Shown: in pieces, positions 18,001-26,947 of the stretch
Position numbering within the stretch: position 1 is the stretch's first letter
How the letters are laid out: every line of letters starts with the position of its first letter
From: Virgibacillus aidingensis
GTDB taxonomy: Bacteria; Bacillota; Bacilli; Bacillales; Amphibacillaceae
Direction: 5' to 3'
NCBI RefSeq assembly: GCF_010994035.1
Contig: NZ_WIXN01000003.1
Coordinates: 1-64,000, forward strand
Length of the DNA: 64,000 nt
Notes under the pieces: generated by a model
What the model was told of the DNA's origin: nothing
The model's database searches: none
The model's input: only the letters and a program-made list of their open reading frames with translations
Program-made: the position numbers and the translations under genes

Positions 18001-19083
18001 ATTAGCATAGAACAAAGAATAAAAAGCCTCAGAAAAGCAATCCGGGAAAATAATCTGGATGCAGCAGTGATATTCTCAGCACAAAACCGCCGTTATTTTG
18101 CGAATTTTCCGGGGAGCAGCGGAGCTCTGATTATTACTGAAACTAACAGTATTCTGTTAACAGACTTTCGCTATATTGATGATGCAAAAAGCAGTTCCAC
18201 CAGCCATTATGAAGTGATCCAGCACCCTGGAGGCCAGCTGGAACAAAGCGTCGGGGAACAAATGAAAAAAATGAATCTGCACAAAATCGGAATAGAAAAT
18301 TCACTCCCCGTTGGGTCATTAAAAAAACTCGAAAAACAATTGCCAAAAGCCCATTTTTTATTAATAGATTCGTATATTATGCAAATCAGAATGATAAAAG
18401 ACGAATCAGAAATCAATCATATTCGTGAAGGTATTCGTATTTGTGATCTTGCTTTCGAACATATCACCGGTTTCCTTAAACCAGGTATGAGTGAAAAGGA
18501 AATTGGATTAGAACTTGAATATGTTATGAAAAAACATGGTGCAGAAGGTATCAAGGAAAACCATGTAATTGCCTCCGGGGAAAGATCTTCCCTTCCTCAC
18601 GGACAAGCTACTGACAGAATAGTAGAAGTTGGGGATTTTGTAAAAATGGATTTCGGTGCTAAAGTCAATGGTTACTATACTGACTTCACCAGAACAGTAG
18701 TTATTGGTGAACCGACTGAGAAACAAAAAGAAATTTACAGCATTGTTTCAAAAGCACTGGAAGAGAGTCTAAAACAAGTCGGTCCGGGTAAAAAATGCAA
18801 TGAACTGGATGAAGTGGGAAGATCAATCATTCGCAATGCTGGATATGGGGAGCATTTCGGCCACAGTCTTGGTCATTCACTAGGGTTGAATATTCATGAG
18901 AGCCCTGCGATGAGATCTACAGATAACACGATACTTAAGCCCGGGATGGTGATCACCGTAGAACCAGGCATCTACCTCTCAGGATGGGGTGGAGTTAGAA
19001 TAGAAGATCTGGTTGTTATCCGGGAAAACGGGATTGAGAACTTAACGAAAGCAACAAAAGAATTACAAATAATAAATAATTAA
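18001..19083 (+). CDS. M24-family Xaa-Pro aminopeptidase
   Basis: A roughly 360-residue pita-bread metallopeptidase that removes N-terminal residues preceding proline. The five metal ligands are recognisable: two Asp in MDFGAKVNGYYTDFTRT, His in GHSLGHSLGL, and two Glu in TVEPGIY and GVRIEDL. The start is odd: the best SD (AAGGTGA, 17989-17995) is ideally spaced for the AUU at 18001, giving a product that begins like the family (SIEQRIKSLRKAI). GUG codons at 17986 and 17992 lie in or before the SD. It is followed 16 bp later by a peptide-binding lipoprotein gene, suggesting peptide uptake and breakdown. Confidence 0.92.
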   Translation: MSIEQRIKSLRKAIRENNLDAAVIFSAQNRRYFANFPGSSGALIITETNSILLTDFRYIDDAKSSSTSHYEVIQHPGGQLEQSVGEQMKKMNLHKIGIENSLPVGSLKKLEKQLPKAHFLLIDSYIMQIRMIKDESEINHIREGIRICDLAFEHITGFLKPGMSEKEIGLELEYVMKKHGAEGIKENHVIASGERSSLPHGQATDRIVEVGDFVKMDFGAKVNGYYTDFTRTVVIGEPTEKQKEIYSIVSKALEESLKQVGPGKKCNELDEVGRSIIRNAGYGEHFGHSLGHSLGLNIHESPAMRSTDNTILKPGMVITVEPGIYLSGWGGVRIEDLVVIRENGIENLTKATKELQIINN

Positions 19084-19099
19084 ATTAGAGGAGATCATT

Positions 19100-20662
19100 A
19101 TGAAAAAAATCATTTCATTTATGTTATTTATTGGTCTAGTTGGACTCCTGGCCGCTTGTGCCAGTGAACCGGATACAGAGGCTGACGAGGGAGCGACAGA
19201 AGAAGGAGACAGCGGCAATTCACTTATCATCGCTGTTGGCTCTGATGCAACAGAACTGGATCCGCATATGGGTACAGATATTCCATCAGCAAACGTATAT
19301 CATAATAAAATTTTCGAAACATTGGTGATACAGGATGAAAATATGGAATTCCAGCCGGGGCTTGCAACAGAATGGGAAAGGGTCGATGACTTAACATGGG
19401 AATTCACGTTAAGGGATGATGTGGAATTTCATGACGGGGAACCTTTTAATGCTGAAGCTGTAAAAGCAAATTTAGAAAGAGTTGTTGATGAAGAATTTGC
19501 TTCACCAAGGGCAGATTTATTCAATATGATCGATGAAATTGAAGTGGTCGATGAATACAACATTAAATTTACAACTGAATATCCATTTTCACCACTGCTG
19601 GCCAATCTTGCCCACTATTCCGGCGGTATAATCAGTCCACAGGCAATCGAAGCTGACAGAAGCGGCGAGACTTTATTAAATGAAAAACCTGTAGGGACCG
19701 GGCCTTTTATCTTCAGTTCCTGGGAGCCGGGAGATGAAATTGTTCTTGAAAGAAATGATGATTACTGGAACGAACCTGCCAACGTAGAAACAGTAACATT
19801 TAAAGTTATCCCTGAAGGACAGACAAGAATCAGTATGATTGAAACAGGAAATGCGCATATTGCCGAACCAATAAATACGAATGATGTTATTCAGGTGGAA
19901 GAGTCTGAAAACATGTATTTATACCGCAGTGAAGGACTCGGTGTGGATTATATAGGTTTTAATGTGCAAAAAGAGCCATTTGATAATAAATTAGTCCGCC
20001 AGGCTATCTCTCATGCACTGGATACGGAAACAATCATTGATCATGTATATAATGGCGTCGGGGTTTATGCAGAAGGTCCAATAGGGCCTGCCGTTATCGG
20101 GCATGACCCTGATTTGGAAGGTTTGGATTATGATGTAGAAAAAGCAAAGGAACTGCTTGCAGAGGCTGGCTACCCCGACGGCTTCGAAACCACCATTTGG
20201 ACAAATGATGACCAGGCCAGGATGGATGCTGCTGAAGTTGCTCAATCCCAGCTTAGTGAAGTAGGCATTGATGTCTCCATTGAGGTAGTGGAATGGGGAG
20301 CTTATCTGGAAGGAACAGCCAATGGGGATCATGATATGTTTATTCTTGGCTGGTCGAATATGACCGGAGATGGTGATTATAACCAGTATTTTCTTTTCCA
20401 TTCCGATTCAGTTGGAACACCGGGCAACCGCAGTTTTTATGTAAATGAAGAAGTCGATGCATTAATAGATGAAGCAAGAAGAGAAACTGATCCGGATAAA
20501 AGAGTTGAGCTTTATCAGGAAGTCCAGGAGATAGAAGTAGAAGAGGCACCTTTAGCCTATTTGAGGCATACCGAGTATATCGCCGCAGTCCATAATAGTA
20601 CAGAAGGATTCTGGATGCACCCGTCCCGCATCATGATGCTGAATGATGTAGTAATTGAATAA
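19100..20662 (+). CDS. Oligopeptide-type ABC transporter substrate-binding lipoprotein (family 5)
   Basis: A 520-residue extracellular solute-binding protein with lipobox LAAC (Cys20) and a very acidic linker. Family-5 features include the early PQ/PHMGTD segment, GTGPFIFSSWEPGDEIVLERN, DYWNEPANVETVTFKVIPEG, and a C-terminal SRIMMLNDVVIE. These proteins capture peptides, nickel or glutathione. It is preceded 16 bp upstream by a peptidase gene, so a peptide ligand is likely. No permease or ATPase genes are near, so it must share a transporter encoded elsewhere. SD AGAGGAGAT before ATG. Confidence 0.93.
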   Translation: MKKIISFMLFIGLVGLLAACASEPDTEADEGATEEGDSGNSLIIAVGSDATELDPHMGTDIPSANVYHNKIFETLVIQDENMEFQPGLATEWERVDDLTWEFTLRDDVEFHDGEPFNAEAVKANLERVVDEEFASPRADLFNMIDEIEVVDEYNIKFTTEYPFSPLLANLAHYSGGIISPQAIEADRSGETLLNEKPVGTGPFIFSSWEPGDEIVLERNDDYWNEPANVETVTFKVIPEGQTRISMIETGNAHIAEPINTNDVIQVEESENMYLYRSEGLGVDYIGFNVQKEPFDNKLVRQAISHALDTETIIDHVYNGVGVYAEGPIGPAVIGHDPDLEGLDYDVEKAKELLAEAGYPDGFETTIWTNDDQARMDAAEVAQSQLSEVGIDVSIEVVEWGAYLEGTANGDHDMFILGWSNMTGDGDYNQYFLFHSDSVGTPGNRSFYVNEEVDALIDEARRETDPDKRVELYQEVQEIEVEEAPLAYLRHTEYIAAVHNSTEGFWMHPSRIMMLNDVVIE

Positions 20663-20674
20663 TATTTACGGAAG

Positions 20675-20720
20675 CCGCTTATCATGGGAGAGGTAAAATT
20701 CCCATGATAAGCGGTTTTTA
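20675..20720 (+). terminator. Terminator of the aminopeptidase/binding-protein operon
   Basis: A 14-bp stem CCGCTTATCATGGG / CCCATGATAAGCGG (20675-20714) followed by TTTTTA. Confidence 0.9.
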
Positions 20721-20963
20721 TAGTTGATGTTTTGGCACTGGACTGTTCGCGGCAAAGCAGCCACCGAGAAAACAACCAAAGTAGTTTAATCGGATGGCGA
20801 CTAGTACTATCGGTAAAAGTGATGATATTTCCAGAGCGGGTTTTAATCATAAGTTTAAGGATGTTCGGATTTCTGTTTACTAAAATTGTTTTGTCCCGCC
20901 CTCATTAACTACATTCCACTTTTGCTTAATTGGTTAAGCATAACCGGCAGTATTACCGAACAT
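20721..20963. other. Intergenic spacer
   Basis: I see no supported gene in this 240-bp stretch. Short open frames here show no recognisable family pattern. Confidence 0.3.
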
Positions 20964-20992
20964 GTGACAAATAAGCAGTCTTCCATTATAAT
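20964..20992 (+). promoter_or_regulatory. Promoter of the small basic protein gene
   Basis: GTGACA (20964-20969), a 17-base spacer and TATAAT (20987-20992), 35 bp before the ATG at 21028. Confidence 0.6.
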
Positions 20993-21027
20993 GAAAAAAA
21001 TATAAATATAAAAAGGAGCATATCAAA

Positions 21028-21243
21028 ATGGCGAGATCCAAAGCACAAAAAAAGCGGCAGAAACTGATCCGGGAAGGCAGATTAAACCCGGAAATCAATC
21101 GCAGTCCATTTGCAGAACTGGATCTGCGGACACGCAAAACCAAAACAAAGAAAGATTTATTATACCAAACCAAACATAAAAAGAATCGTTATCCAGGAGA
21201 ATCGGAAAATGATTCTTTTTTTATTGGATTTCTTTTATTTTAA
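21028..21243 (+). CDS. Small basic conserved protein (YqkK-like)
   Basis: A 71-residue protein whose first 55 residues are highly basic, with the block NPEINRSPFAELDLRTRKT followed by KTKKDLLYQTKHKKNR. This resembles the short uncharacterised YqkK-type proteins of Bacillus; I rely on memory of the pattern. SD AAAAAGGAG sits ideally before the ATG. Oddly, a terminator-like hairpin (21198-21223) lies inside the last codons, so the hydrophobic tail DSFFIGFLLF is read through the hairpin and U-run. Function is unknown. Confidence 0.75.
   Translation: MARSKAQKKRQKLIREGRLNPEINRSPFAELDLRTRKTKTKKDLLYQTKHKKNRYPGESENDSFFIGFLLF
21198..21223 (+). terminator. Terminator overlapping the 3' end of the small basic gene
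   Basis: AGAATC (21198-21203) and GATTCT (21211-21216) enclose GGAAAAT and are followed by seven T. The structure is inside the open reading frame, 27 bases before its stop. Confidence 0.55.
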
Positions 21244-21305
21244 ACTTCAGTAAAATACAGTTATAATTTATATGGAAATACATCTTGCTGCTGGGGGAAT
21301 TACAT

Positions 21306-22205
21306 ATGAATGAGCTTATAAAGCAACTGAACATACATGACCTTCCTACCGTGGAATCCATGCAAACCGGGATAGAGGATGATTACGTTATCCGCATATT
21401 TGAACGGCTTTCCTCACCTCCCCATCGCTTGTTCGGGTTATTTGTGGACGGCCGGCTTGTCAGCATGGCTGGATATACTATCTATGCAAAACATTATGCG
21501 ATGGTAGGACGTTTAAGAAGTGACACAAGATTTAAAGGAAAAGGTTATTCGACAAAACTCACGTCTTACGTTTTTAATAAAGCATCCGAGGAAAAGAGTA
21601 TTGTATGGGTTGGTGCAAACACCCAAGAACATAATATACCTGCTCAGCGGGTGCTGGAAAAGAATCAGCTGGATACATATACAAAATTACATGGGGCTGT
21701 AACTAAAGATACTTCCATGCTGGAAACAGAGGCGAAACCATGGAATCGAATTACAAGCCTTGACCATAAAAAAGCATGGCTTGAGGAAACATATATCAAA
21801 TCTGGCAAGCCCTTTCCTTATGAATGCTATTACCCTTTTCCCGGATCTAAATATCTGTTTCATGATGAAGACCTGAAGCAATGGAATTTTTATGAAAATG
21901 AGGATCACACGCGCTTTGTCATTACGAAGACCGATCAAAAGAAACATCATTATTTACATGCAGTTTATCCATGGAAGGATATTACTTCCCAAAAAGGACT
22001 GTGGGAAACCATATCAAAAGATTACAGAAATTTTGCCGCACAGAATGAGGAAGAAACCTATATTTGGATGGATCTGACAAGAGAGGAAGCAAAGTTGCTT
22101 CCGGCTGACCATGCGTTTGAACTTCCTGATCCATGGATACTCTACGGCGCCAAAACGGAAGCGTGGGGGAAAACCCCTGCCGGTGTCATACAAGGGAGTT
22201 TATAA
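21306..22205 (+). CDS. GNAT-family N-acetyltransferase
   Basis: A 299-residue protein. The N-terminal half is a GNAT fold: LFGLFVDGRLVSMAGYTIY, then GRLRSDTRFKGKGYSTKL, which contains the acetyl-CoA pyrophosphate-binding Q/RxxGxG segment, then WVGANTQEHNIPAQRVLEK. The C-terminal half (about 145-299) is a second domain with no motif I recognise. The start is ATG 21306, with GGGGGA seven bases upstream, rather than a TTG at 21285. The substrate cannot be predicted. Confidence 0.85.
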   Translation: MNELIKQLNIHDLPTVESMQTGIEDDYVIRIFERLSSPPHRLFGLFVDGRLVSMAGYTIYAKHYAMVGRLRSDTRFKGKGYSTKLTSYVFNKASEEKSIVWVGANTQEHNIPAQRVLEKNQLDTYTKLHGAVTKDTSMLETEAKPWNRITSLDHKKAWLEETYIKSGKPFPYECYYPFPGSKYLFHDEDLKQWNFYENEDHTRFVITKTDQKKHHYLHAVYPWKDITSQKGLWETISKDYRNFAAQNEEETYIWMDLTREEAKLLPADHAFELPDPWILYGAKTEAWGKTPAGVIQGSL

Positions 22206-22379
22206 AAGTATTTGGATCTAAAAAGATGAGTTCGTCATTATAATGGCGGACTTCTTGAGACTAACGGAATAAGTTTCACCTTACCTAAACGTTTTCATAC
22301 TCTCTCATAAAGTACGGTATATCTCAGTTATCACGAACGAAACATCGAATAAAACACTTCTAATTACCATGTTGGATCT

Positions 22380-23137
22380 CTCGAAGACATTTTCATGACT
22401 CTTTTTTGATGTCTTTGTTCATGATTCGGCTTTTCGAAGACATTTTGACTGCTTATCTTACGGAGTTAGTCCTTGAGGCTGCTTCTCGAAGACATTTTAT
22501 ACGATTTTCAAACCATTTTTGTCTTTGATACTGATCATCAAAGACATTTCAACTGCTTATCCAACAATTTTTGGCCTTGAGAACGCTCATCAAAGACATT
22601 TCAGCTCCTTATACAACAGTTTTTGGCCTTGAGAACGCTCATCAAAGACATTCCAGCTGCTTATACAACAATTTTTGGCCTTGAGACTGCTCATCAAAGA
22701 CATTTCAGCTGCTTATACAACAGTTTTTGGCCTTGAGACTGCTCATCAAAGACATTTCAGCTCCTTATACAAGAGTTTTTAGCCTTGAGACCGGTCATCA
22801 AAGACATTCCAACTGCTTATACAACAATTTTTGGCCTTGAGACTGCTCATCAAAGACATTTCAGCTCCTTATACAAGAGTTTTTAGCCTTGAGACCGGTC
22901 ATCAAAGACATTCCAACTGCTTATACAACAATTTTTGGACTTGAGACTGCTCACCAAAGACATTTCAGCTCCTTATACAATAGTTTTTGACCTTGAGACC
23001 GGTCATCAAAGACATTTCAACTGCTTATACAACAATTTTGGCCTTGATGCTGCTCCTCGTAGACAATTTTTGGACTTGAGACCGCTCCTCGAAGACATTT
23101 TATACGATTTTCCAACGATTTTGGCCTTGAGCCCACG
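22380..23137. repeat. 52-bp tandem repeat array
   Basis: Nine complete 52-bp units run head to tail from 22536 to 23003, followed by a 51-bp unit (23004-23054), a shortened unit (23055-23086) and a diverged unit (23087-23137). More degenerate units precede them, beginning near 22380, 22434 and 22486. A typical unit starts CATCAAAGACATTTCAGCTG and ends GGCCTTGAGACTGCT. Alternate units share variants (AAGAG and ACCGGT against ACAAT and ACTGCT), giving a 104-bp higher-order repeat at 22744-23003. The period is not a multiple of three, so it is not coding. There are no spacers, so it is not a CRISPR. Confidence 0.92.
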
Positions 23138-23191
23138 AAACATTATGATGGAGAGCTTTTATTTTAATTAAATCCGCCGGCTAAAACAAAA

Positions 23192-23220
23192 AGAGCTCAA
23201 TCCGCATCGAATCAAGCTCT
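23192..23220 (-). terminator. Terminator of dapA
   Basis: Stem AGAGCTTGATTC / GGATTGAGCTCT on the minus strand (one half with G-U pairs), followed there by TTTTTGTTTT. Confidence 0.8.
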
Positions 23221-23230
23221 CTTGCCTATA

Positions 23231-24124
23231 TTAATATCCTGCCGCTTTTTTCGTCTCATACACTTCCATTACATTAAACAAATTAGCACGTGCTGCATCA
23301 TTCAACGGGATAAGCGGCAAGCGGACGCCCCCGACAGGGATACCGATTCGGTTCAGGGCTTCTTTTACCGGGGTTGGATTTGGTGCTGAAAACAGAACCT
23401 TCATCATCGGCAGCAGCTGACGGTGCAGCGCTGCAGCATCTGTAACATTACCGCGCTGAAAAGCATTTGTCATTTCTTTCATTTCATTTCCGATAATGTG
23501 GGAAGCAACGGACACGATTCCAGTTCCGCCAATTGCCATCATTGGCAGTGTGTTGCTGTCATCTCCACTGTAGACACTAAAATCATCGGAAGTATGGCTG
23601 ATAATTTCTGCTGCTGCATCAAGATCTCCGCTTGCTTCTTTGACAGAAACAATGTTTTCTATTTGAGAAAGTCTGATAATCGTTTCAGGCTCCAGATTAA
23701 CAACACTTCTGCCAGGAATATTATATAGCATCACAGGCAATGAAGTATTTTCTGCAATTGTTTTAAAATGCTGATACATTCCTTCCTGGGAAGGTTTGTT
23801 ATAGTATGGGGTAACAAGCATGACCCCATCTGCACCACTTACCTCGGCCTCCCTCGTAAGTTCGGCAGATTCCTTCGTATTATTTGACCCTGTTCCGGCG
23901 ATTACCGGCACACGTTTATTTACTGCTTTTACCACGAAATTAAACAACTGCAGTTTTTCTTCATGGGTTAGCGTAGGTGATTCACCTGTTGTACCTCCAA
24001 CTACGATCCCGTCCGTGCCATTGGCAATCAAATGGTTTACTAAATTTTCCACAGCATTGAAATCTATTTCCCCATTCTGATCGAATGGCGTTACCATTGC
24101 TGTTAATACACTCCCGAAATTCAT
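23231..24124 (-). CDS. dapA: 4-hydroxy-tetrahydrodipicolinate synthase
   Basis: A 297-residue TIM-barrel class I aldolase that condenses pyruvate with aspartate semialdehyde, the first step of the lysine/diaminopimelate branch. It also supplies dipicolinate to spores. The GGTTGES pyruvate site (43-49), Tyr134 in the YNIP motif and the Schiff-base Lys162 in VSVKEASGD are present. The gene is monocistronic, between a lysine riboswitch and a terminator, so expression should fall when lysine is plentiful. Confidence 0.97.
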   Translation of the reverse strand: MNFGSVLTAMVTPFDQNGEIDFNAVENLVNHLIANGTDGIVVGGTTGESPTLTHEEKLQLFNFVVKAVNKRVPVIAGTGSNNTKESAELTREAEVSGADGVMLVTPYYNKPSQEGMYQHFKTIAENTSLPVMLYNIPGRSVVNLEPETIIRLSQIENIVSVKEASGDLDAAAEIISHTSDDFSVYSGDDSNTLPMMAIGGTGIVSVASHIIGNEMKEMTNAFQRGNVTDAAALHRQLLPMMKVLFSAPNPTPVKEALNRIGIPVGGVRLPLIPLNDAARANLFNVMEVYETKKAAGY

Positions 24125-24171
24125 TTAATCTCACACCCTATTCTTAAATTTTGTTGGTGTGGAGAGCCAAA

Positions 24172-24400
24172 ATAAAAACAACAACGAAAGGCCGCTGTTG
24201 CTTAAAGAACAAATTTGTTCTCAGCATGATAGCCCTCCATATAGTTTCCTATATGACAATTCTGCATCTATTCAATAACAGAACCAGCTTCCGGATGATG
24301 AGCATCCATCCACTTCGGCAATTCCCCCTTTTCCCATGAATCAGCGGAGCTCATTCTCCTCTTCACAGGTACTGATGGTCATTGCAGCCTCTACCCTTAC
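24172..24400 (-). promoter_or_regulatory. Lysine riboswitch (L box) of dapA
   Basis: Read on the minus strand, the leader has the conserved L-box elements in order: GGGTAGAGGCTGC, AGTA, GAGGAGAA, GGGGGAATTGCCGAAG, GCTGGT, and GGAGGGCTATCA. It ends in a terminator hairpin CAACAGCG / CGTTGTTG (24179-24200) followed by a U-run. Lysine binding is expected to favour the terminator and stop transcription before dapA. Confidence 0.88.
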
Positions 24401-24490
24401 TTTAAATAAATTAAAATAAGATATATGAACTTGTTACTTCAACTTTATCAAAAAAACCATCCATAAACAAGTCTTTCTTCCTATTTTCTT

Positions 24491-25810
24491 TTAGCGGGAC
24501 TTGCCTCGCCTGTAGAAATCAGCCATTTCTGTTTCAGGAACTAAACCGCCTCCTGTGGCCCAGGCAATATGCGTTGCATTTTCACTTCTAATCTGCTGAT
24601 TTACCATATAATCCGAAGTGGATACTTTGAACGGTCCAATTAATCCTGCTGCAGCAGAAGGTTCTACATAAATATCTTCATTATCTGCCAGCATCGCGAG
24701 TAATTTGAATAAAATGGAATCTTCAAAAGTATAGATCCCACTTACTAATTGCTCGCTGATCGCACTTGCAAAAGTCGAAGGCCTGCCAACCGCAAGACCA
24801 TCCGCTTCTGTCTTATTATCAAGTCCAATATCCTGAACACTGATTTTATCTTTTTCTCCGGTCACCAGCCCGGTTAATACAGATGCTGATTGAACAGGCT
24901 CAACATAGAAAGCATGAACATGATCCCCGAAAACATGCTTTAACCCAAAAGTAATGCCGCCGGGTGCACCGCCAACACCGCATGGAAGGTATACAAATAA
25001 TGGATGCTCCTCATCTACTAGTATTCCTTCCTGTTCGAATTGGTTCTTCAAACGCAATGCAGCAGTACTGTATCCAAGAAATAAATACTTCGAACTTTCA
25101 TCATCTACAAAATATCCCTTAGGATCAGCCAGCGTTTCCTTTCTCCCGGCATTTATTGCTTTACTGAAATCTCCATCAAACTCATATACTTTTGCCCCTT
25201 TTTTTCGAAGCAAATCCTTTTTCCATTGCTTTGCATCATGGGACATGTATACCGACACGGTAAATCCCAGTTTAGCACTCATGATCCCTATGCTTAATCC
25301 TAAATTTCCGGTGGAACCAACACCAATCTTATATTGCTGAAAAAAGCTTTTAAATTCAGGGCTGGAAAATGCTTCATAGTTATCTTTTTTTGTAATTAAT
25401 CCGGCTTCCAAAGCCAATTTTTCAGCATAATACAATACTTCATAAAAACCGCCTCTTGCTTTAATGGAACCGGCAACCGACAGTTCGTTATCACATTTAA
25501 GGAATAATCTTCCATAAAACCCTGATCCAAACTCGTTTTCCAAAGCCTGCTTCATTCGCGGTATCTCTCTTAAAGGAGATTCAATTACTCCGTCAGCTTC
25601 CCTCGTCTCGGGAAATTCCTTCATTAAAAAGGGAGCAAACCGCTGCCATAGTTCTTCCGCTTCAAGTATATCATCCCGGCTGAGCGTTGACTCCAGGTCT
25701 TTCACAGATTTTTTGGAAGGGTTTTCCCATAGAACAGGCTTTTTAGTCATTACGTATTGAAGAATCGGATATTTCTGCTGATAGTAAGCGAGCTTGTCCT
25801 GTGAAACTAT
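24491..25810 (-). CDS. dsdA: D-serine ammonia-lyase (D-serine dehydratase)
   Basis: A roughly 440-residue PLP enzyme converting D-serine to pyruvate and ammonia. Family landmarks are the PLP-lysine segment GSIKARGGFYEV, the glycine-rich loop GSTGNLGLSIG and the C-terminal HIAWATGGGLVPE. The start is unusual: GGGAGTG (25823-25817) is ideally placed for an AUA codon at 25810, giving a start aligned with the family. The only canonical codons upstream are GUG inside the SD (25825, 25819). It lies 75 bp downstream of the exporter-like gene and may be co-transcribed with it. Confidence 0.93.
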   Translation of the reverse strand: MVSQDKLAYYQQKYPILQYVMTKKPVLWENPSKKSVKDLESTLSRDDILEAEELWQRFAPFLMKEFPETREADGVIESPLREIPRMKQALENEFGSGFYGRLFLKCDNELSVAGSIKARGGFYEVLYYAEKLALEAGLITKKDNYEAFSSPEFKSFFQQYKIGVGSTGNLGLSIGIMSAKLGFTVSVYMSHDAKQWKKDLLRKKGAKVYEFDGDFSKAINAGRKETLADPKGYFVDDESSKYLFLGYSTAALRLKNQFEQEGILVDEEHPLFVYLPCGVGGAPGGITFGLKHVFGDHVHAFYVEPVQSASVLTGLVTGEKDKISVQDIGLDNKTEADGLAVGRPSTFASAISEQLVSGIYTFEDSILFKLLAMLADNEDIYVEPSAAAGLIGPFKVSTSDYMVNQQIRSENATHIAWATGGGLVPETEMADFYRRGKSR

Positions 25811-25865
25811 ATAAATCACTCCCACAAATCATTTAAACTTTAGTTAAGTGTACCCGTTACAGCTT

Positions 25866-25883
25866 CCGAGTATGCATACTCGG
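25866..25883. promoter_or_regulatory. Perfect 18-bp palindrome between exporter-like gene and dsdA
   Basis: CCGAGTATGCATACTCGG is fully self-complementary. It lies 2 bp after the exporter-like gene stop and 55 bp before the dsdA start. No U-run follows on the minus strand, so an operator is at least as likely as a terminator. On the plus strand it precedes TTTTTTTT. Confidence 0.5.
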
Positions 25884-25885
25884 GA

Positions 25886-26947
25886 TTAATCCTTTTTTTT
25901 CTGTTTTTGCGTGCTTAATTCTTTCCCCCTGACAAAGCGTTCCAGTTTATCCAGTTCATAAAACAACTCAATAATACTGCTGGCAATCGGAAAAACCACA
26001 GTCCATTTGTCAAACTCGGAACCCTGCAGCTCATCTATCAAATTATTGATTGTAATCTGCATGGCAGCTTTTGCCTCTTTTTGCAGGTCTTTATCCATAA
26101 CAATTTTATCTTCATATAACATAACAATATTTTCACTGTAATTGCTTATTTCGTTAACAAGCTTTTTAATCAGAAACTTTTTATTCCCGGCGTTTTCCTC
26201 AATCTGCTCAAAATGCTTCTCTATCTGCCGGATCAATTCCTTTTTTTTAATCAGTACTTGTATCATATGTTTATAAATAATAATATTCCTGAAAAAACGG
26301 ATCCTGTTGCGAATGAAAATATTGTTTCGTTCATCATAGATAATTTCAAAGTAATCCTTTGCATCATCAATCATATCTTCCATTTCTTTATCCTCCGCTT
26401 TTACCTGGGGAACACTCATCGTATTGTTTGTACTGACCCGCAGGAGGAAATTCGTTTTCTCACTGGCCTTCTTAATCATTTTAAATAAATTTTTGTCATG
26501 ATTCGGCGGGAAAACTACCACATTAATAATAAAAGCGGACAATACACCGATTGCAACCAGGGATAACCGCTGGATAACATAGGAAAACGTCATTCCTTCT
26601 CCCGTTCCGATCATCATGACGACGACGGTTAACGTGGTCAGACTGACCGTTTTAGTTAAACCCAGCCGCACGTTAATGGCGATGGCAAGAACCACCATGG
26701 CCCCTACCGACAGCGGATGGGATCCAAGCAGAAAATAGCCGGCCAGGGCAAAACAAAGGCCGATACTATTGGATATAACGACCTCTTTAATATACGTATA
26801 AGACCGCATGATGGATGGTCGCATCGCGATTACAGACGCGATTGCTGCAACAATGGCCAGTTCAAGATTTAATATACCGGTGATAAGCAAAGTCAAAGCA
26901 ACGGCCAGACCCGTTTTCACCATACGCGGCCCAATATTAAAATCCAT
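25886..26947 (-). CDS. Aromatic acid exporter family (ArAE/FUSC-like) membrane protein
   Basis: A 353-residue protein with about six transmembrane helices in residues 10-145, with the family-typical segments KTGLAVALTLLITGILNL, AAIASVIAMRPSIMRSY and GLTKTVSLTTLTVVVMMIGTG. A cytoplasmic, highly charged helical domain follows (about 150-350). This matches the YgaE/YqjA-like proteins of Bacillus. The substrate is unknown. SD AGAGGTGCTG precedes the ATG. D-serine dehydratase lies directly downstream. Confidence 0.85.
   Translation of the reverse strand: MDFNIGPRMVKTGLAVALTLLITGILNLELAIVAAIASVIAMRPSIMRSYTYIKEVVISNSIGLCFALAGYFLLGSHPLSVGAMVVLAIAINVRLGLTKTVSLTTLTVVVMMIGTGEGMTFSYVIQRLSLVAIGVLSAFIINVVVFPPNHDKNLFKMIKKASEKTNFLLRVSTNNTMSVPQVKAEDKEMEDMIDDAKDYFEIIYDERNNIFIRNRIRFFRNIIIYKHMIQVLIKKKELIRQIEKHFEQIEENAGNKKFLIKKLVNEISNYSENIVMLYEDKIVMDKDLQKEAKAAMQITINNLIDELQGSEFDKWTVVFPIASSIIELFYELDKLERFVRGKELSTQKQKKKD

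Noticed and set aside
20557-20850. Minus-strand frame across the binding-protein gene end
   Set aside because: It overlaps the gene and its terminator and shows no family pattern or SD.
22284-22297. cre-like palindrome CCTAAACGTTTTCA
   Set aside because: It lies downstream of the GNAT gene and far from any start, so a catabolite-control role is unsupported.
22380-23137. Tandem repeats as a CRISPR array
   Set aside because: Units follow each other with no unique spacers, the period is constant at 52 bp, and no cas genes are near.
22935-23171. Open frame across the tandem repeat region
   Set aside because: The 52-bp period is not a multiple of three, there is no SD, and the frame does not extend over the array. 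It is a chance frame.
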